Positions 42,064 through 50,635 of a DNA stretch of 64,000 bases are shown here, piece after piece. Under the pieces are notes generated by a model that was not told the DNA's origin, made no database searches, and saw nothing but the letters and a program-made list of their open reading frames with translations. Every line of letters starts with the position of its first letter. Positions within the stretch are counted from its first letter, which is position 1. A program made the translations under genes and the position numbers. This DNA is from Nocardioides sp. Kera G14 (lineage in GTDB: Bacteria; Actinomycetota; Actinomycetes; Propionibacteriales; Nocardioidaceae): NCBI RefSeq assembly GCF_020715565.1, contig NZ_CP085839.1:310001-374000 (forward strand), in the 5' to 3' direction.

Positions 42064-43146
42064 TTAGGAAGGCTGCAAGGAATCGGCGTCGGCCGGCCGG
42101 CGTCTCGGGGCGGAGAACACGACGCGGCTCTGGACGCTGTAGCTGATGACCACCAGTGCCACCTCGGTGCCCAGCTTGGCGAGCAGGAGCGGTGCGCCCA
42201 GGCCCTGGAGGCCGGACAGGACGAGGTAGTTGAGCGCCAGGAGCCCGGTCGCCAGCAGGGCATAGCGCCACGCCGAGCGGGACACCCGGGACTCCCGATG
42301 GCGGTCGAAGACCATGCGGCGGTTGACCACGAAGTTGAGCGAGGCGCTGGTCACCCGTGCCGCGACCACGGCCGCTAGCAGCGAGTCCAGCACGGAGCTG
42401 AAGGCGATCAGAGCCACCACGTCCACCGTGAACGCCAGGAGCGAGGAGGCCAGGAAGCCCAGCAGGGGCAGGTAGATCCGCATCGAGTCCGCCACGGGGC
42501 GGAAGTGGGACGAGGCGTTGTCGTCGAGGTAGATGGTCTCGATCGGGATCGTCCGCAGCTCCAGTCCTGACCTGGCTGCGCGCAGTAGCATGGTCAGCTC
42601 GTACTCGTAGCGTTCGCCCTCGATCCCGACGAGCCATGGCAGCAGGGGTGCGGGGAAGCCACGGAGCCCCGTCTGGGTGTCGCGCAGTCGCTGTCCGGTG
42701 GCGAGCCGGAAGAGCAGTCGGGTCGCGTCGTTGCCGAGGCGGCTGCGGACCGGCACGGTGGTGTCGAACGCGCGTACGCCGAGGACCAGGTGGTCCGGCG
42801 CGTCGCCGGTGGAGTCGGCCACCCGCAGGATGTCCGCCGCGCTGTGCTGTCCGTCGGCATCCGCAGAGACGACGGGTCTGCCCAGCCCGGCGAGCATTCC
42901 CATGCCGACCTTGAGCGCGTGGCCCTTGCCTCCGTTGACCTGCAGGTGTTCGACGCGGGCGCCCGCTGCCGCCGCGGCGGCGAAGACCGCACGGAACACG
43001 GGGCCGGAGCCGTCATCCACGACCAGGACGTCGACGTCGGGGCGGAGGCCGCGGAGCTCGCCCACCAGCAGTGGCAGGGTCGCCCCCGGCTGGTAGGCGG
43101 GAATCAGGATGAAGGGCGCCGGTCTCAGCGGCTGGGTCGACATCAC
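42064..43146 (-). CDS. Fused GT2 glycosyltransferase and GtrA membrane protein
   Basis: This 360-residue protein joins two parts that are commonly separate. Residues 1-230 are a GT2 domain: FILIPAYQPGATLPLL, VLVVDDGSG and VVSADADGQH with the DxD pattern. Residues 235-350 are a GtrA-type membrane part with four helices (FTVDVVALIAF, SLNFVVNRRMVF). Such pairs move a sugar onto a polyprenyl carrier and pass it across the membrane. The gene follows the glycosidase by three bases. It could supply sugar units for a surface polymer. Confidence 0.88.
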   Translation of the reverse strand: MMSTQPLRPAPFILIPAYQPGATLPLLVGELRGLRPDVDVLVVDDGSGPVFRAVFAAAAAAGARVEHLQVNGGKGHALKVGMGMLAGLGRPVVSADADGQHSAADILRVADSTGDAPDHLVLGVRAFDTTVPVRSRLGNDATRLLFRLATGQRLRDTQTGLRGFPAPLLPWLVGIEGERYEYELTMLLRAARSGLELRTIPIETIYLDDNASSHFRPVADSMRIYLPLLGFLASSLLAFTVDVVALIAFSSVLDSLLAAVVAARVTSASLNFVVNRRMVFDRHRESRVSRSAWRYALLATGLLALNYLVLSGLQGLGAPLLLAKLGTEVALVVISYSVQSRVVFSAPRRRPADADSLQPS

Positions 43147-43149
43147 CGC

Positions 43150-44097
43150 TCACCCCGCGATGTAGAGGATGTCGGAGACGCCTCGCTCGGAGCCGCCGTT
43201 GTTGCTCGGCCGGTTGATGACGTCGCCCTGGAAGTACATCGTCGACGAGCCGCCACCGTCGAGGTTGTAGGCCGTCTGCGCTCCCAGAGAGGTGAAGATC
43301 TCGGCCAGCTCCGTCATCGTGACCCCTCGGCTGTATCCCTCCGAGCGACCGTCGACGACGACGAACACCAGGTGGTTGGTGTCGATCACGCCGACGGCCG
43401 TGCGCGGCTGGCGCCCCTGGATGGAGTGGTTGCCGAAGTTGGTGTCGATCTCGACGTCGTCGATGCCGTCGAGGACCTTGCCGCCCTTGACCAGCGCCGG
43501 TCCGAAGGACAGCGTCGTCCAGGCCCCGTTGTCCACGAGCGCCTTGGCGCTGGTCGTGGTCTCGTCGTAGAGCTCGACGTGGCCGTCCTGATAGAAGGCG
43601 ATGCCCTCCCGAGCGCCGCTGTCGCGATAGGCGACGCCGTTGCGCACCTCCATCCCCGTGCTCCGGAACCCGTAGTAGTCACCGTTGACCGCGAAGACCG
43701 CGTTGTTCGCCTTCGCGATGGTCGAGGTGTTCTCCACGATGTTCTGGCCGAACTCCCCGTTCGCGAACCCCGTGCGCAGGACGGTCGCGTCGGTGAGGAC
43801 GAGGTCGGCGACGAAGTACGCGAGGGCGTCGCTCCCAGAGCCGCTCTTCACCGTCGAGACCTTCACCGTGGTGCCGTCGGCACTCCACTGTGAGTCGGTG
43901 GCCGTGGCCTCCGAGGTGTCCAGCGTGGTGCCCGTGCTGCCTGAGGCCGCCTCGTAGGCCGAGGTGTCGGAGACGTCGACGTGATCGACGACGTAGCGGT
44001 CGAGGGCCCAGGCGCTCGCGCTGCCCGCGGACAGGGCCACGGCGGCCCCGCCCACGAGGAACGCTCGGCGGCTGACCGCGCGACGTCCGGCGCTCAT
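43150..44097 (-). CDS. Secreted phosphodiester glycosidase (NAGPA-type)
   Basis: This 315-residue protein has a Tat-type signal (SRRAFLVGGAAVAL) and an NAGPA domain: AVFAVNGDYYGFRSTGM, RTAVGVIDTNHLVFVVVDGRSEGYSRGVTM and AYNLDGGGSSTMYF. The animal homologue removes GlcNAc from a phosphodiester; bacterial members are mostly uncharacterised surface or exopolysaccharide enzymes. Start and stop overlap or abut the neighbours (ATGA before, three bases after). In this cassette it could trim a phosphoglycan at the cell surface. Confidence 0.88.
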   Translation of the reverse strand: MSAGRRAVSRRAFLVGGAAVALSAGSASAWALDRYVVDHVDVSDTSAYEAASGSTGTTLDTSEATATDSQWSADGTTVKVSTVKSGSGSDALAYFVADLVLTDATVLRTGFANGEFGQNIVENTSTIAKANNAVFAVNGDYYGFRSTGMEVRNGVAYRDSGAREGIAFYQDGHVELYDETTTSAKALVDNGAWTTLSFGPALVKGGKVLDGIDDVEIDTNFGNHSIQGRQPRTAVGVIDTNHLVFVVVDGRSEGYSRGVTMTELAEIFTSLGAQTAYNLDGGGSSTMYFQGDVINRPSNNGGSERGVSDILYIAG

Positions 44098-45617
44098 GAG
44101 CTCGTGCCCTGCGAGTCCGAGGTGCTTCCGGGACGGCCGCCGGGTCCGCCGCCGAAGCCGCCGCCCCGGCCACCGCCGCCGCCCATCGACGTCGAGGCTG
44201 CGCTGGAGTCGGTCGCGGTCACCGTGCCGGCCTTGGTCAGGCCGTCGACGCTCGTCGCCGACGTCGAGTCACCGGTGTAGACGGTGTACGTCTCGCCGGA
44301 GGTCAGGCCGTCGGCGAGGACGACCTGGGAGGTCGCCGTACCGGTCCGGACGAAGCTGGCGACGACCGTGCCGTCGGCATCAGTGAGGGTCACCCGCTCT
44401 CCGGATCCGACACCGCTCGTGTCGACGGTCGCGACGTCGGGTGCGGTCAGGGTGCCGTTGACGTCGAGGGCTCCGTTGCCGCCGCCACCGGTCTGGGCGC
44501 TGATGGCGACGGTGCCACCGCTGATGGTGGCCGAGCCGTTGGAGTCGAGGCCGTCGCTGCCGGCCGCGATGGTGACGGTGCCGCCGCTGATCGTGGCAAG
44601 GACGCCGTCCTCCGCCTGCTCGCTGCCGCCCTGCGCGGTGTGCGAGGTGGCGTTGATCCCGTCGTCGCTCGCGGTGATCGCCACCGTGCCACCGGAGATG
44701 GTGATGACGGCCGCCTGCAGGCCCTCCTCAGACTTCGGGATGGTCAGCGTGCCGTCTGCGACGTAGATCGCCCCGACGGCGTCGGCCCCCTGCGAGCCTG
44801 CCGAGACGCTGACGGTGCCGGCGTCGAGCTGGATCCAGCCGAGCTCACCGGTGGTGTCGTTGTCGGACTTGAGGCCGTCGCCGCCGGCCGTCACCGAGAC
44901 GGTGCCACCCTCGATGGCGAGGTAGTCCTTGCCGCGGATGCCGTCGTCGACGGCGTCGACCTTGATGGTGCCCGACAGGATGACCAGCCCGTCCTTGCTG
45001 GCGATCGCGTCGTTGCTCGCGCCCGTCACGTCGAGGGAGCCGCTGCCGGCGATCGTGAGGTCCGCCATCGAGAAGAGCGTCGCGGTCGGGGCGTCCTCGG
45101 TGTCGTCGTCGGAACCGGAGGCCGAGGAGTCGGAGAGGGTGTTGTTCGAGCCGTCCGCGAGGATCACGACCGCCTCGTCCGCCGCCGTCACCACGACAGG
45201 GGAGGTGGAGGCAGAGGTGAGGTCGACACCGTCGAGGACGAGCTTGACCTTGCCCTCGCCGGTGCTGTTCACCACGACCTGGCCGTCCGACAGGGTGCCG
45301 GAGAGGATATAGGTGCCGGCCGCGGTGATGGTGACGACGTCACCCTTGACGCTCGCACCGTCGCCGTCGACGGTGCTCGCACCGTCCGCGAGGGTGATCA
45401 TGGTCGCGTCCGTGGCGTCGTAATCACCGTCGTCGGCATCGGCGTGGGTGTCGGCCGGGGTGGTGAAGGCCGCGGCACTCACACTGGTGCTCGAGCCGGA
45501 GCCGGAGCTTGTGGTGGAGGAGCCGGCGGTGGTGGAGGCGCCACACGCGCTGAGCGTCACGAGCGTCATGGAGACCGCGGTGGCGGCGAGGCCACGGCGG
45601 AGGCGGGAGAGGTTCAT
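44094..45617 (-). CDS. Cthe_2159-like carbohydrate-binding lipoprotein
   Basis: This 507-residue lipoprotein has lipobox LSAC, a Ser/Thr-rich spacer, and a beta-helix-like region of repeats such as ASNDAIASKDGLVI, VDDGIRGKDYLAI, GGDGLKSDN and GSDGLDSNGSATISGGT. This pattern matches the Cthe_2159 domain (PF14262), known in Clostridium as a calcium-binding, polygalacturonate-binding fold. The end has a glycine-rich tail (MGGGGGRGGGFGGG). ATG at 45617 follows GAAGGA; the stop overlaps the glycosidase gene. It may bind a polymer at the surface. Confidence 0.85.
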   Translation of the reverse strand: MNLSRLRRGLAATAVSMTLVTLSACGASTTAGSSTTSSGSGSSTSVSAAAFTTPADTHADADDGDYDATDATMITLADGASTVDGDGASVKGDVVTITAAGTYILSGTLSDGQVVVNSTGEGKVKLVLDGVDLTSASTSPVVVTAADEAVVILADGSNNTLSDSSASGSDDDTEDAPTATLFSMADLTIAGSGSLDVTGASNDAIASKDGLVILSGTIKVDAVDDGIRGKDYLAIEGGTVSVTAGGDGLKSDNDTTGELGWIQLDAGTVSVSAGSQGADAVGAIYVADGTLTIPKSEEGLQAAVITISGGTVAITASDDGINATSHTAQGGSEQAEDGVLATISGGTVTIAAGSDGLDSNGSATISGGTVAISAQTGGGGNGALDVNGTLTAPDVATVDTSGVGSGERVTLTDADGTVVASFVRTGTATSQVVLADGLTSGETYTVYTGDSTSATSVDGLTKAGTVTATDSSAASTSMGGGGGRGGGFGGGPGGRPGSTSDSQGTSS

Positions 45618-46402
45618 CGGGAGTGTCCTTCGCTGGGTCGGGAGGTGAGTGAGGTGGGGAGGAGGTGCTGCTGCATCACTCGGTGCCACTTGAGATGGGG
45701 CAGGTCGGGGTGGAGGGCGGCCATCCCGGCGCCGTACTTCGAGATCCGGACCGGCCGGTGGCCGCGGGACCACAGCAGGCGGTCGACCTCGGAGGGGGTC
45801 GACCCGGTCTTGGTCTCGATCACCACCCGTCCCGGCAGGTCGAGACCACCGCCGTGCGCCAGCGACTGCCAGCGAAGGTCGGCATCAACCGTGACGCGCG
45901 CGCCTGACCGGGGAAGCAGGAGGGTGGTCCGCCTGTAGGTCGTGACGAGGACGGGCAGGAGGTCGTCGGCTGCGCCGCCTCCGATGATCCCGGCGAGGAA
46001 GCCGAGCCCCTCGGCGGTCAGGGTGCCGTCCTCCGGAGCCTCGATGCGCTGCTTGACGTTCTGGCCCCGGGGACCGCCGGTCTTGACCTCGAGCCAGCTG
46101 CCGCCGGTGTCGAGGTAGGAGCGAGTGCGGACCTTCCACCGGCCTCGTTGCGCCCGGCCGGAGCTCAGGAAGCTGGTGAGGGCAGGAGTGTCGAGGTAGG
46201 TCGAGTGGTAGCCGAACTCGCGCCGGCCGTCGATCTCGAGGATCCGTGCCTCCTGGCGTACGTCGGCCAGCGCATCCCAGGCCTCGGCGCAGGGAACGAT
46301 GTACTTCCGGTCGACGCGGGCCAGCAGTTCGGCCTCGGCGACGAGTTCGTCGAGGGTGATCGGCGCCAGGTCGGGCAGCCGATCGGCGGTCAGGGCGGTC
46401 AT
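45614..46402 (-). CDS. VTC-domain polyphosphate polymerase-like protein
   Basis: This 262-residue protein fits the VTC domain of the CYTH superfamily: RVDRKYIVP with Arg and Lys of the tunnel, WKVRTRSYLDTGGSWLEVKTGG, GQNVKQRI, and VVIETKTGSTPSEVD. Yeast Vtc4 makes polyphosphate from ATP inside such a tunnel. Bacterial relatives pair with DUF4956 and often with CotH or Cthe_2159 proteins; their product is not known with certainty. It overlaps both neighbours by four bases. I infer polyphosphate or phosphate-transfer work for the cell surface. Confidence 0.88.
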   Translation of the reverse strand: MTALTADRLPDLAPITLDELVAEAELLARVDRKYIVPCAEAWDALADVRQEARILEIDGRREFGYHSTYLDTPALTSFLSSGRAQRGRWKVRTRSYLDTGGSWLEVKTGGPRGQNVKQRIEAPEDGTLTAEGLGFLAGIIGGGAADDLLPVLVTTYRRTTLLLPRSGARVTVDADLRWQSLAHGGGLDLPGRVVIETKTGSTPSEVDRLLWSRGHRPVRISKYGAGMAALHPDLPHLKWHRVMQQHLLPTSLTSRPSEGHSR

Positions 46403-46986
46403 CGGACGACCTCAGGCATCGGCGTCGGGACGGTGAGCTCAGCGGCGGAGAGCCGGTAGCGGACGTCGACCAGCGTCGTGTCGTTGACGATGTCCGTGCG
46501 CACGACCTTCGTCGAGACGATCGTGGCGCCGAGGATGCCCTCGAGGTGGGCGCGCAGGGCGGTCTCGTCGAGGTAGGCGCGGTCGACGAGGATCTGCTGG
46601 CTCTTCGGCCGGGGCGCGACCCGGGGGTGGTCGCCGACCGCGATGGCGACGAGGACGAGGGCCATCAGTCCGAGGTCCGTTGCGCCCGGAGTGGAGTCCA
46701 GGCCGGCGAGGAGACCGAGGGTCAGAGCTCCGAAGTAGTAGGCGATCTCGGTCTGGGTGAGCTCCTCGGAGCGCAGGCGGATGATCGACAGGATCCCGAA
46801 GAGCCCCAGTCCGAGGCCGGCCCCGATGGTGCTGGTGGTGAGCGCGGTGCTCACGGCGAGGACGCCGATGTTGGTCGTCAGGAAGGCGACGATCAGCTCC
46901 GGACGATGGTGCCTCCGGAGGAAGAACCCGAAGACGAGCAGCGAGATCGCGGCGAGGTCGGCAAGGTACAGAACGGACTGAGACAT
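46399..46986 (-). CDS. DUF4956 membrane protein
   Basis: This 195-residue protein has four membrane helices in the first 115 residues and a cytosolic end of about 75 residues (DRAYLDETALRAHLEGILGATIVSTKVVRTD). That layout and LGLGLFGILSIIRLRSEELTQTEIAYYFGAL are typical of DUF4956, which is nearly always next to a VTC domain gene. It is first in the cassette, 91 bases after flhB, and probably carries the cassette's promoter region. It could be the membrane channel for the VTC product. Confidence 0.9.
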   Translation of the reverse strand: MSQSVLYLADLAAISLLVFGFFLRRHHRPELIVAFLTTNIGVLAVSTALTTSTIGAGLGLGLFGILSIIRLRSEELTQTEIAYYFGALTLGLLAGLDSTPGATDLGLMALVLVAIAVGDHPRVAPRPKSQQILVDRAYLDETALRAHLEGILGATIVSTKVVRTDIVNDTTLVDVRYRLSAAELTVPTPMPEVVR

Positions 46987-47077
46987 GGGGCGAACTCCAA
47001 GCGACTAGGGGGTGAACTGCCCCTAGTACGCCAGCGGAGATTGTCCGAACCCTCGAGTCGACCCTGTGGGATCGCTG

Positions 47078-48238
47078 TCAGGCGAGATGCTCCTGCGTGG
47101 TGGTCACCCGGGGGCGTCGCCGGCCGGCGGGCGGGACCTCGGGGAGCGGCTCGCGGCTGTGAGGGCGCGGGGTGCGGTGCTCGCCGCCGTACTGCCCCTT
47201 GTTCCGCCGAGTGATCACGAAGGCGAGGACCTGCGCGACGGCGGACCAGAGCTCGCGTGGGATCTCGGAGCCGACGGTGCACGAGCGGTAGAGCGCACGC
47301 GCCAGCGGCACGTCGTGGACCAGCGGCACGCGGTTCTCCGCCGCGGCGAGGCGGATCTTCTGCGCGATCGCGCCGGCGCCGCGGGCCACGACACGCGGCG
47401 CGCCCTTGTCGGCGTCGTACTTCAGCGCGATCGCGATGTGGGTCGGGTTCACGAGGAGCACGTCGGCGTCGGCGACGTCGGCGATCATCCGCTGGCGGGC
47501 CATCGCGCGCTGCTTCGAGCGGATCGCGTTCTTCACGAGTGGGTCGCCCTCGGAGTTCTTGAACTCCTGCTTCACCTCGGACTTGGTCATCATGAGTGAC
47601 TTGTTGTGCCTGCGGCGCGTGATGACGTAGTCCGCGATGGCGAAACCGAGACCGATCAGGCCGATCGTCCGGATCAGCGCGAGGGCCCGGACGCGGACCA
47701 GCCCGAGCACCACGTCGACCGGCACCAGGCCGCCCACCAGCGGCATGATCTCGACGATCGCCCGCCAGGCGACGAGGCCCACGATCGCCGACTTGATCAG
47801 CATCTTCGCGCCCTTCCACAGGGTCTCCTTGCCGAAGAGGTGCTTGAAGCCCTTGATCAGGTTGAGCTGGCTGAACTTCGGCTTGATCCGCTTCGGCGCC
47901 ATCAGGAACCCGCCCTGGGCGACCGAGGCGACGACGCCGATGGCGAGCACGATGACGGAGAGCGTGAGGACCGCGAAGAACATCTGCCGCCCGCCGTCGC
48001 GCAGCATCCGCAGGGCGACCGGCACGCTGGGGTCCTCGATGCTCCGGAGGCTCTCGTGGAAGAGGCGCTGGAGGGAGGTGAGCTCGCGGGAGAGGAGCGG
48101 GCCGATGACGAAGCCGACGACGAGCAGGGAGATCCAGGAGCCCAGCTCGGGGGTGCGGGCGATCCGGCCCTCCTTGCGGGCCTCGCCCTTCTTCTTGCCT
48201 GTGGGCTTCTCGCTCCTGTCCTCGCCCGCCTCGGCCAT
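47078..48238 (-). CDS. flhB: Flagellar export switch protein FlhB
   Basis: This 386-residue protein has four membrane helices and a cytosolic autocleaving domain with the NPTH motif (LLVNPTHIAIALKYD). Cleavage between Asn and Pro switches export from hook to filament parts. The ATG at 48238 overlaps the fliR stop by one base (TGATG). The C-terminal 40 residues (QYGGEHRTPRPHSREPLPE) extend past the usual end and are basic and Pro-rich. The next gene on the strand belongs to the cassette, not to flhA. Confidence 0.95.
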   Translation of the reverse strand: MAEAGEDRSEKPTGKKKGEARKEGRIARTPELGSWISLLVVGFVIGPLLSRELTSLQRLFHESLRSIEDPSVPVALRMLRDGGRQMFFAVLTLSVIVLAIGVVASVAQGGFLMAPKRIKPKFSQLNLIKGFKHLFGKETLWKGAKMLIKSAIVGLVAWRAIVEIMPLVGGLVPVDVVLGLVRVRALALIRTIGLIGLGFAIADYVITRRRHNKSLMMTKSEVKQEFKNSEGDPLVKNAIRSKQRAMARQRMIADVADADVLLVNPTHIAIALKYDADKGAPRVVARGAGAIAQKIRLAAAENRVPLVHDVPLARALYRSCTVGSEIPRELWSAVAQVLAFVITRRNKGQYGGEHRTPRPHSREPLPEVPPAGRRRPRVTTTQEHLA

Positions 48239-49011
48239 CAGCTGGCTCCCGACATGGTGGACATGGCCTCGAGGGAGAGGTTGCTGAGCATGTCGACCAC
48301 CTTGGGCAGCATGGGGAAGCTCGCTCCGACGAGAAGCAGCGTGAGTCCGATCTTGGCGGGGAACATGATGCTCATCGCGTTGAGCGCAGGCGCGACCTTG
48401 GTGAGCAGTGCCAGCGCGAGGTCGGCGATGAAGAGCACGGCCACCAGCGGCAGCGCGATCTGGACGCTCGTGGTGAGCAGCATCCGGAAGGCGGTCATGG
48501 TGACCGGCTGCCAGCCGCTGAAGTCCGGTGTGCCGTCGAGCGGCAGGAACTCGAAGGTCTTCAGCAGCCCGCCGATCACGATGAGGTGCGCTCCGGAGAC
48601 GACCATGATCGCCGTCGCGATCCACTGGTAGAACCGGCCGAAGACCGAGTTGCTGGTCATGGCCAGCGGGTCGTACGCCGCCACCATGGCGAACTGGCCG
48701 AAGTTGTCGATCATCGCGCCGGCCATGGAGATCGCCGTGAAGAGCAGTTGCACGACGAACCCCATCGACAGCCCGATGAGGACCTGGTTGAGCGCGGTCA
48801 TCAGCAGCTCGGGGGTCGTGGTCGGGAGCCGGTCGTCGGCGATCGTGCCGGAGACGACCATCGCCAGGCCGACCGCCAGGACCACCTTGGCCATGACCGG
48901 GATGGAGCGGGTGTTGAAGGGCGGCGCGACGACGAGCCAGGCGACGATCCGCACGCTGGCCAGGAGGAACGCCATGATCTGCGCTCCGTCGAGGGTGATG
49001 TTCGCTGTCAT
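48238..49011 (-). CDS. fliR: Flagellar export gate protein FliR
   Basis: This 257-residue protein has about six membrane segments and FliR-typical sequence (LLASVRIVAWLVVAPPFNTRSIPV and the FGQFAMVAAYDPL region). With FliP and FliQ it forms the helical export channel inside the basal body. It follows fliQ by about 20 bases and is coupled to flhB. Confidence 0.94.
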   Translation of the reverse strand: MTANITLDGAQIMAFLLASVRIVAWLVVAPPFNTRSIPVMAKVVLAVGLAMVVSGTIADDRLPTTTPELLMTALNQVLIGLSMGFVVQLLFTAISMAGAMIDNFGQFAMVAAYDPLAMTSNSVFGRFYQWIATAIMVVSGAHLIVIGGLLKTFEFLPLDGTPDFSGWQPVTMTAFRMLLTTSVQIALPLVAVLFIADLALALLTKVAPALNAMSIMFPAKIGLTLLLVGASFPMLPKVVDMLSNLSLEAMSTMSGAS

Positions 49012-49032
49012 CGCTCGGTCCGTTGCGCCGCG

Positions 49033-49338
49033 TCAGTTGAGCAGTGAGGGGATGCGCTCGAAGAGCTGCGTCGTGAAGGTGATCATCGTGTGCAGCATCC
49101 AGTTGCCGCAGAAGAGCAGCGCCATCGCGACGCCGATCACCTTCGGGACGAAGGCGAGGGTCGCCTCCTGGATCTGGGTCATCGACTGGAAGAGCGAGAT
49201 CGTGAACCCGATGACCAGGGAGGTCACCAGGAAGGGCGCCGAGAGCTTGGCCGCGACGAGCATGGTCTTGAGCGCCAGCTCGATGATCGTGCTGTCGGTG
49301 ATCTCCAGCGGAGTCGCGGCGATGAGGTGCGGGATCAT
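49033..49338 (-). CDS. fliQ: Flagellar export gate protein FliQ
   Basis: This 101-residue protein has two membrane helices, a normal size for FliQ, and the conserved SLFQSMTQIQEATLAFVPKV between them. The ATG at 49338 overlaps the stop of fliP by four bases. An earlier start thirteen codons upstream would extend into fliP and is less likely. Confidence 0.94.
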   Translation of the reverse strand: MIPHLIAATPLEITDSTIIELALKTMLVAAKLSAPFLVTSLVIGFTISLFQSMTQIQEATLAFVPKVIGVAMALLFCGNWMLHTMITFTTQLFERIPSLLN

Positions 49339-50135
49339 CCGTAGCTCCCGACGAGTGCGCGGATCACGAGCGCCCATCCGTCCACGAGGACGAAGAGCAG
49401 CAGCTTGAAGGGGAGCGACACCATCACCGGCGGCATCATCATCATGCCCAGCGCCATCAGGGCTCCCGAGACGACCACGTCGATGACGAGGAACGGGATG
49501 AAGATGATGAAGCCGATGATGAAGGCGTCTTTGAGCTCGCTGAGGACGAACGCCGGGACGAGGGTGCTGAGCGCGACGTCCTCGCGGTCCTTCGGGAGGT
49601 CACGCTTGGCGACCGAGGTGAGCAGCATCAGCTCGTGGTCGTCGGTGTTCTTGAGCATGAACTCCTGCAGCGGCTTGATGCCGGCCTTCCACGCCTGGGA
49701 CGTGGTCTTGTCGCCCTTGAGGTAGGGCTGGATGCCGGCGTCGCTCACCTGGGATACGACGGGAGCCATGATGAAGAGGCTCAGGAAGAGCGCGAGACCG
49801 GCCAGCACCTGGTTAGGCGGGCTGGTCTGCAGGCCCAGCGCGTTACGCGTCAGGCCCAGCACCACGAGGATCTTCGTGAAGCTCGTGCAGGTCAGCAGGA
49901 TCGCCGGCGCCACGGACAACAGGGTCAGGACGATGATCGTGACGAGCGAGTTGCTCGGCTTGTCAGTGAGTCCCTGGAGGTTGACCTCGACGGTCGGGCC
50001 GTCGGGCTTCGTCGGCCCGGCGGGGCCACCCGGTGCCGCGAAGGCGGCGCCGAGCACGGCACCGGGCGCCACCACCAGGGCGGCGGTCGTCGCCCCGAGC
50101 AGCCACAGGGACCGCGGGGTGAGGAGGCTGCGCAT
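49335..50135 (-). CDS. fliP: Flagellar export gate protein FliP
   Basis: This 266-residue protein has an N-terminal signal-like helix, an extracytoplasmic part, then FliP membrane segments with TCTSFTKILVVLGLTRNALG and LSELKDAFIIGFIIFIPFLVIDVVVS. The cleavable signal is normal for FliP. ATG overlaps the fliO stop by one base, as with fliR-flhB. Confidence 0.94.
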   Translation of the reverse strand: MRSLLTPRSLWLLGATTAALVVAPGAVLGAAFAAPGGPAGPTKPDGPTVEVNLQGLTDKPSNSLVTIIVLTLLSVAPAILLTCTSFTKILVVLGLTRNALGLQTSPPNQVLAGLALFLSLFIMAPVVSQVSDAGIQPYLKGDKTTSQAWKAGIKPLQEFMLKNTDDHELMLLTSVAKRDLPKDREDVALSTLVPAFVLSELKDAFIIGFIIFIPFLVIDVVVSGALMALGMMMMPPVMVSLPFKLLLFVLVDGWALVIRALVGSYG

Positions 50136-50632
50136 CAGGAGGCCTGCTTCTCGTCCGGTACGTCGACAGCCCGGTCGACCTCGCCGCGGAGCTGCGCCCA
50201 CGTCTGCCGCCACGTGTCGGGGCTGAGGATCGAGCCGCCGAGTGGTCCGTGGGGGCGGAAGGAAGCGCCCTTTCGGAGGGGCGCGGTCGCCCTTTCGGCG
50301 TGCTGGCTCGGCTGGTCCTCGGGAAGCATCGTGTCGGGGTCGAGGCCGACCTCGTCCGGCTCGACCTCGGTCAGGAGCGTGACCTGCTGCTCGGTGCTAC
50401 CGAGGACGAGGACGCGGGTGCCGACGGTGACGACGGCGACCGAGCTGGAGCGGCTGAGCTGCTGACGGTGGACGACCTGGATCGCCGCACCGGAGCGGCC
50501 CTTGAAACGGCGGTTCGCGAACTTCGCGATGAGGAGGAGCAGCCCGAGGACCAGGGCCAGGGAGAAGACCAGACGAAGGACGAGTCCGATGGTGTCGTCC
50601 AGCCCGGCTCCCTCGCTGGAGGAGCCGAGCAT
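50135..50632 (-). CDS. fliO: Flagellar biosynthesis protein FliO
   Basis: This 165-residue protein has one membrane helix (about residues 15-38) and a cytosolic FliO domain (GRSGAAIQVVHRQQLSRSSSVAVVTVGTRVLVLG). FliO helps assemble FliP. The tail after residue 105 is long and charged. It lies three bases after fliN, before fliP. Confidence 0.85.
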   Translation of the reverse strand: MLGSSSEGAGLDDTIGLVLRLVFSLALVLGLLLLIAKFANRRFKGRSGAAIQVVHRQQLSRSSSVAVVTVGTRVLVLGSTEQQVTLLTEVEPDEVGLDPDTMLPEDQPSQHAERATAPLRKGASFRPHGPLGGSILSPDTWRQTWAQLRGEVDRAVDVPDEKQAS

Positions 50633-50635
50633 GGG

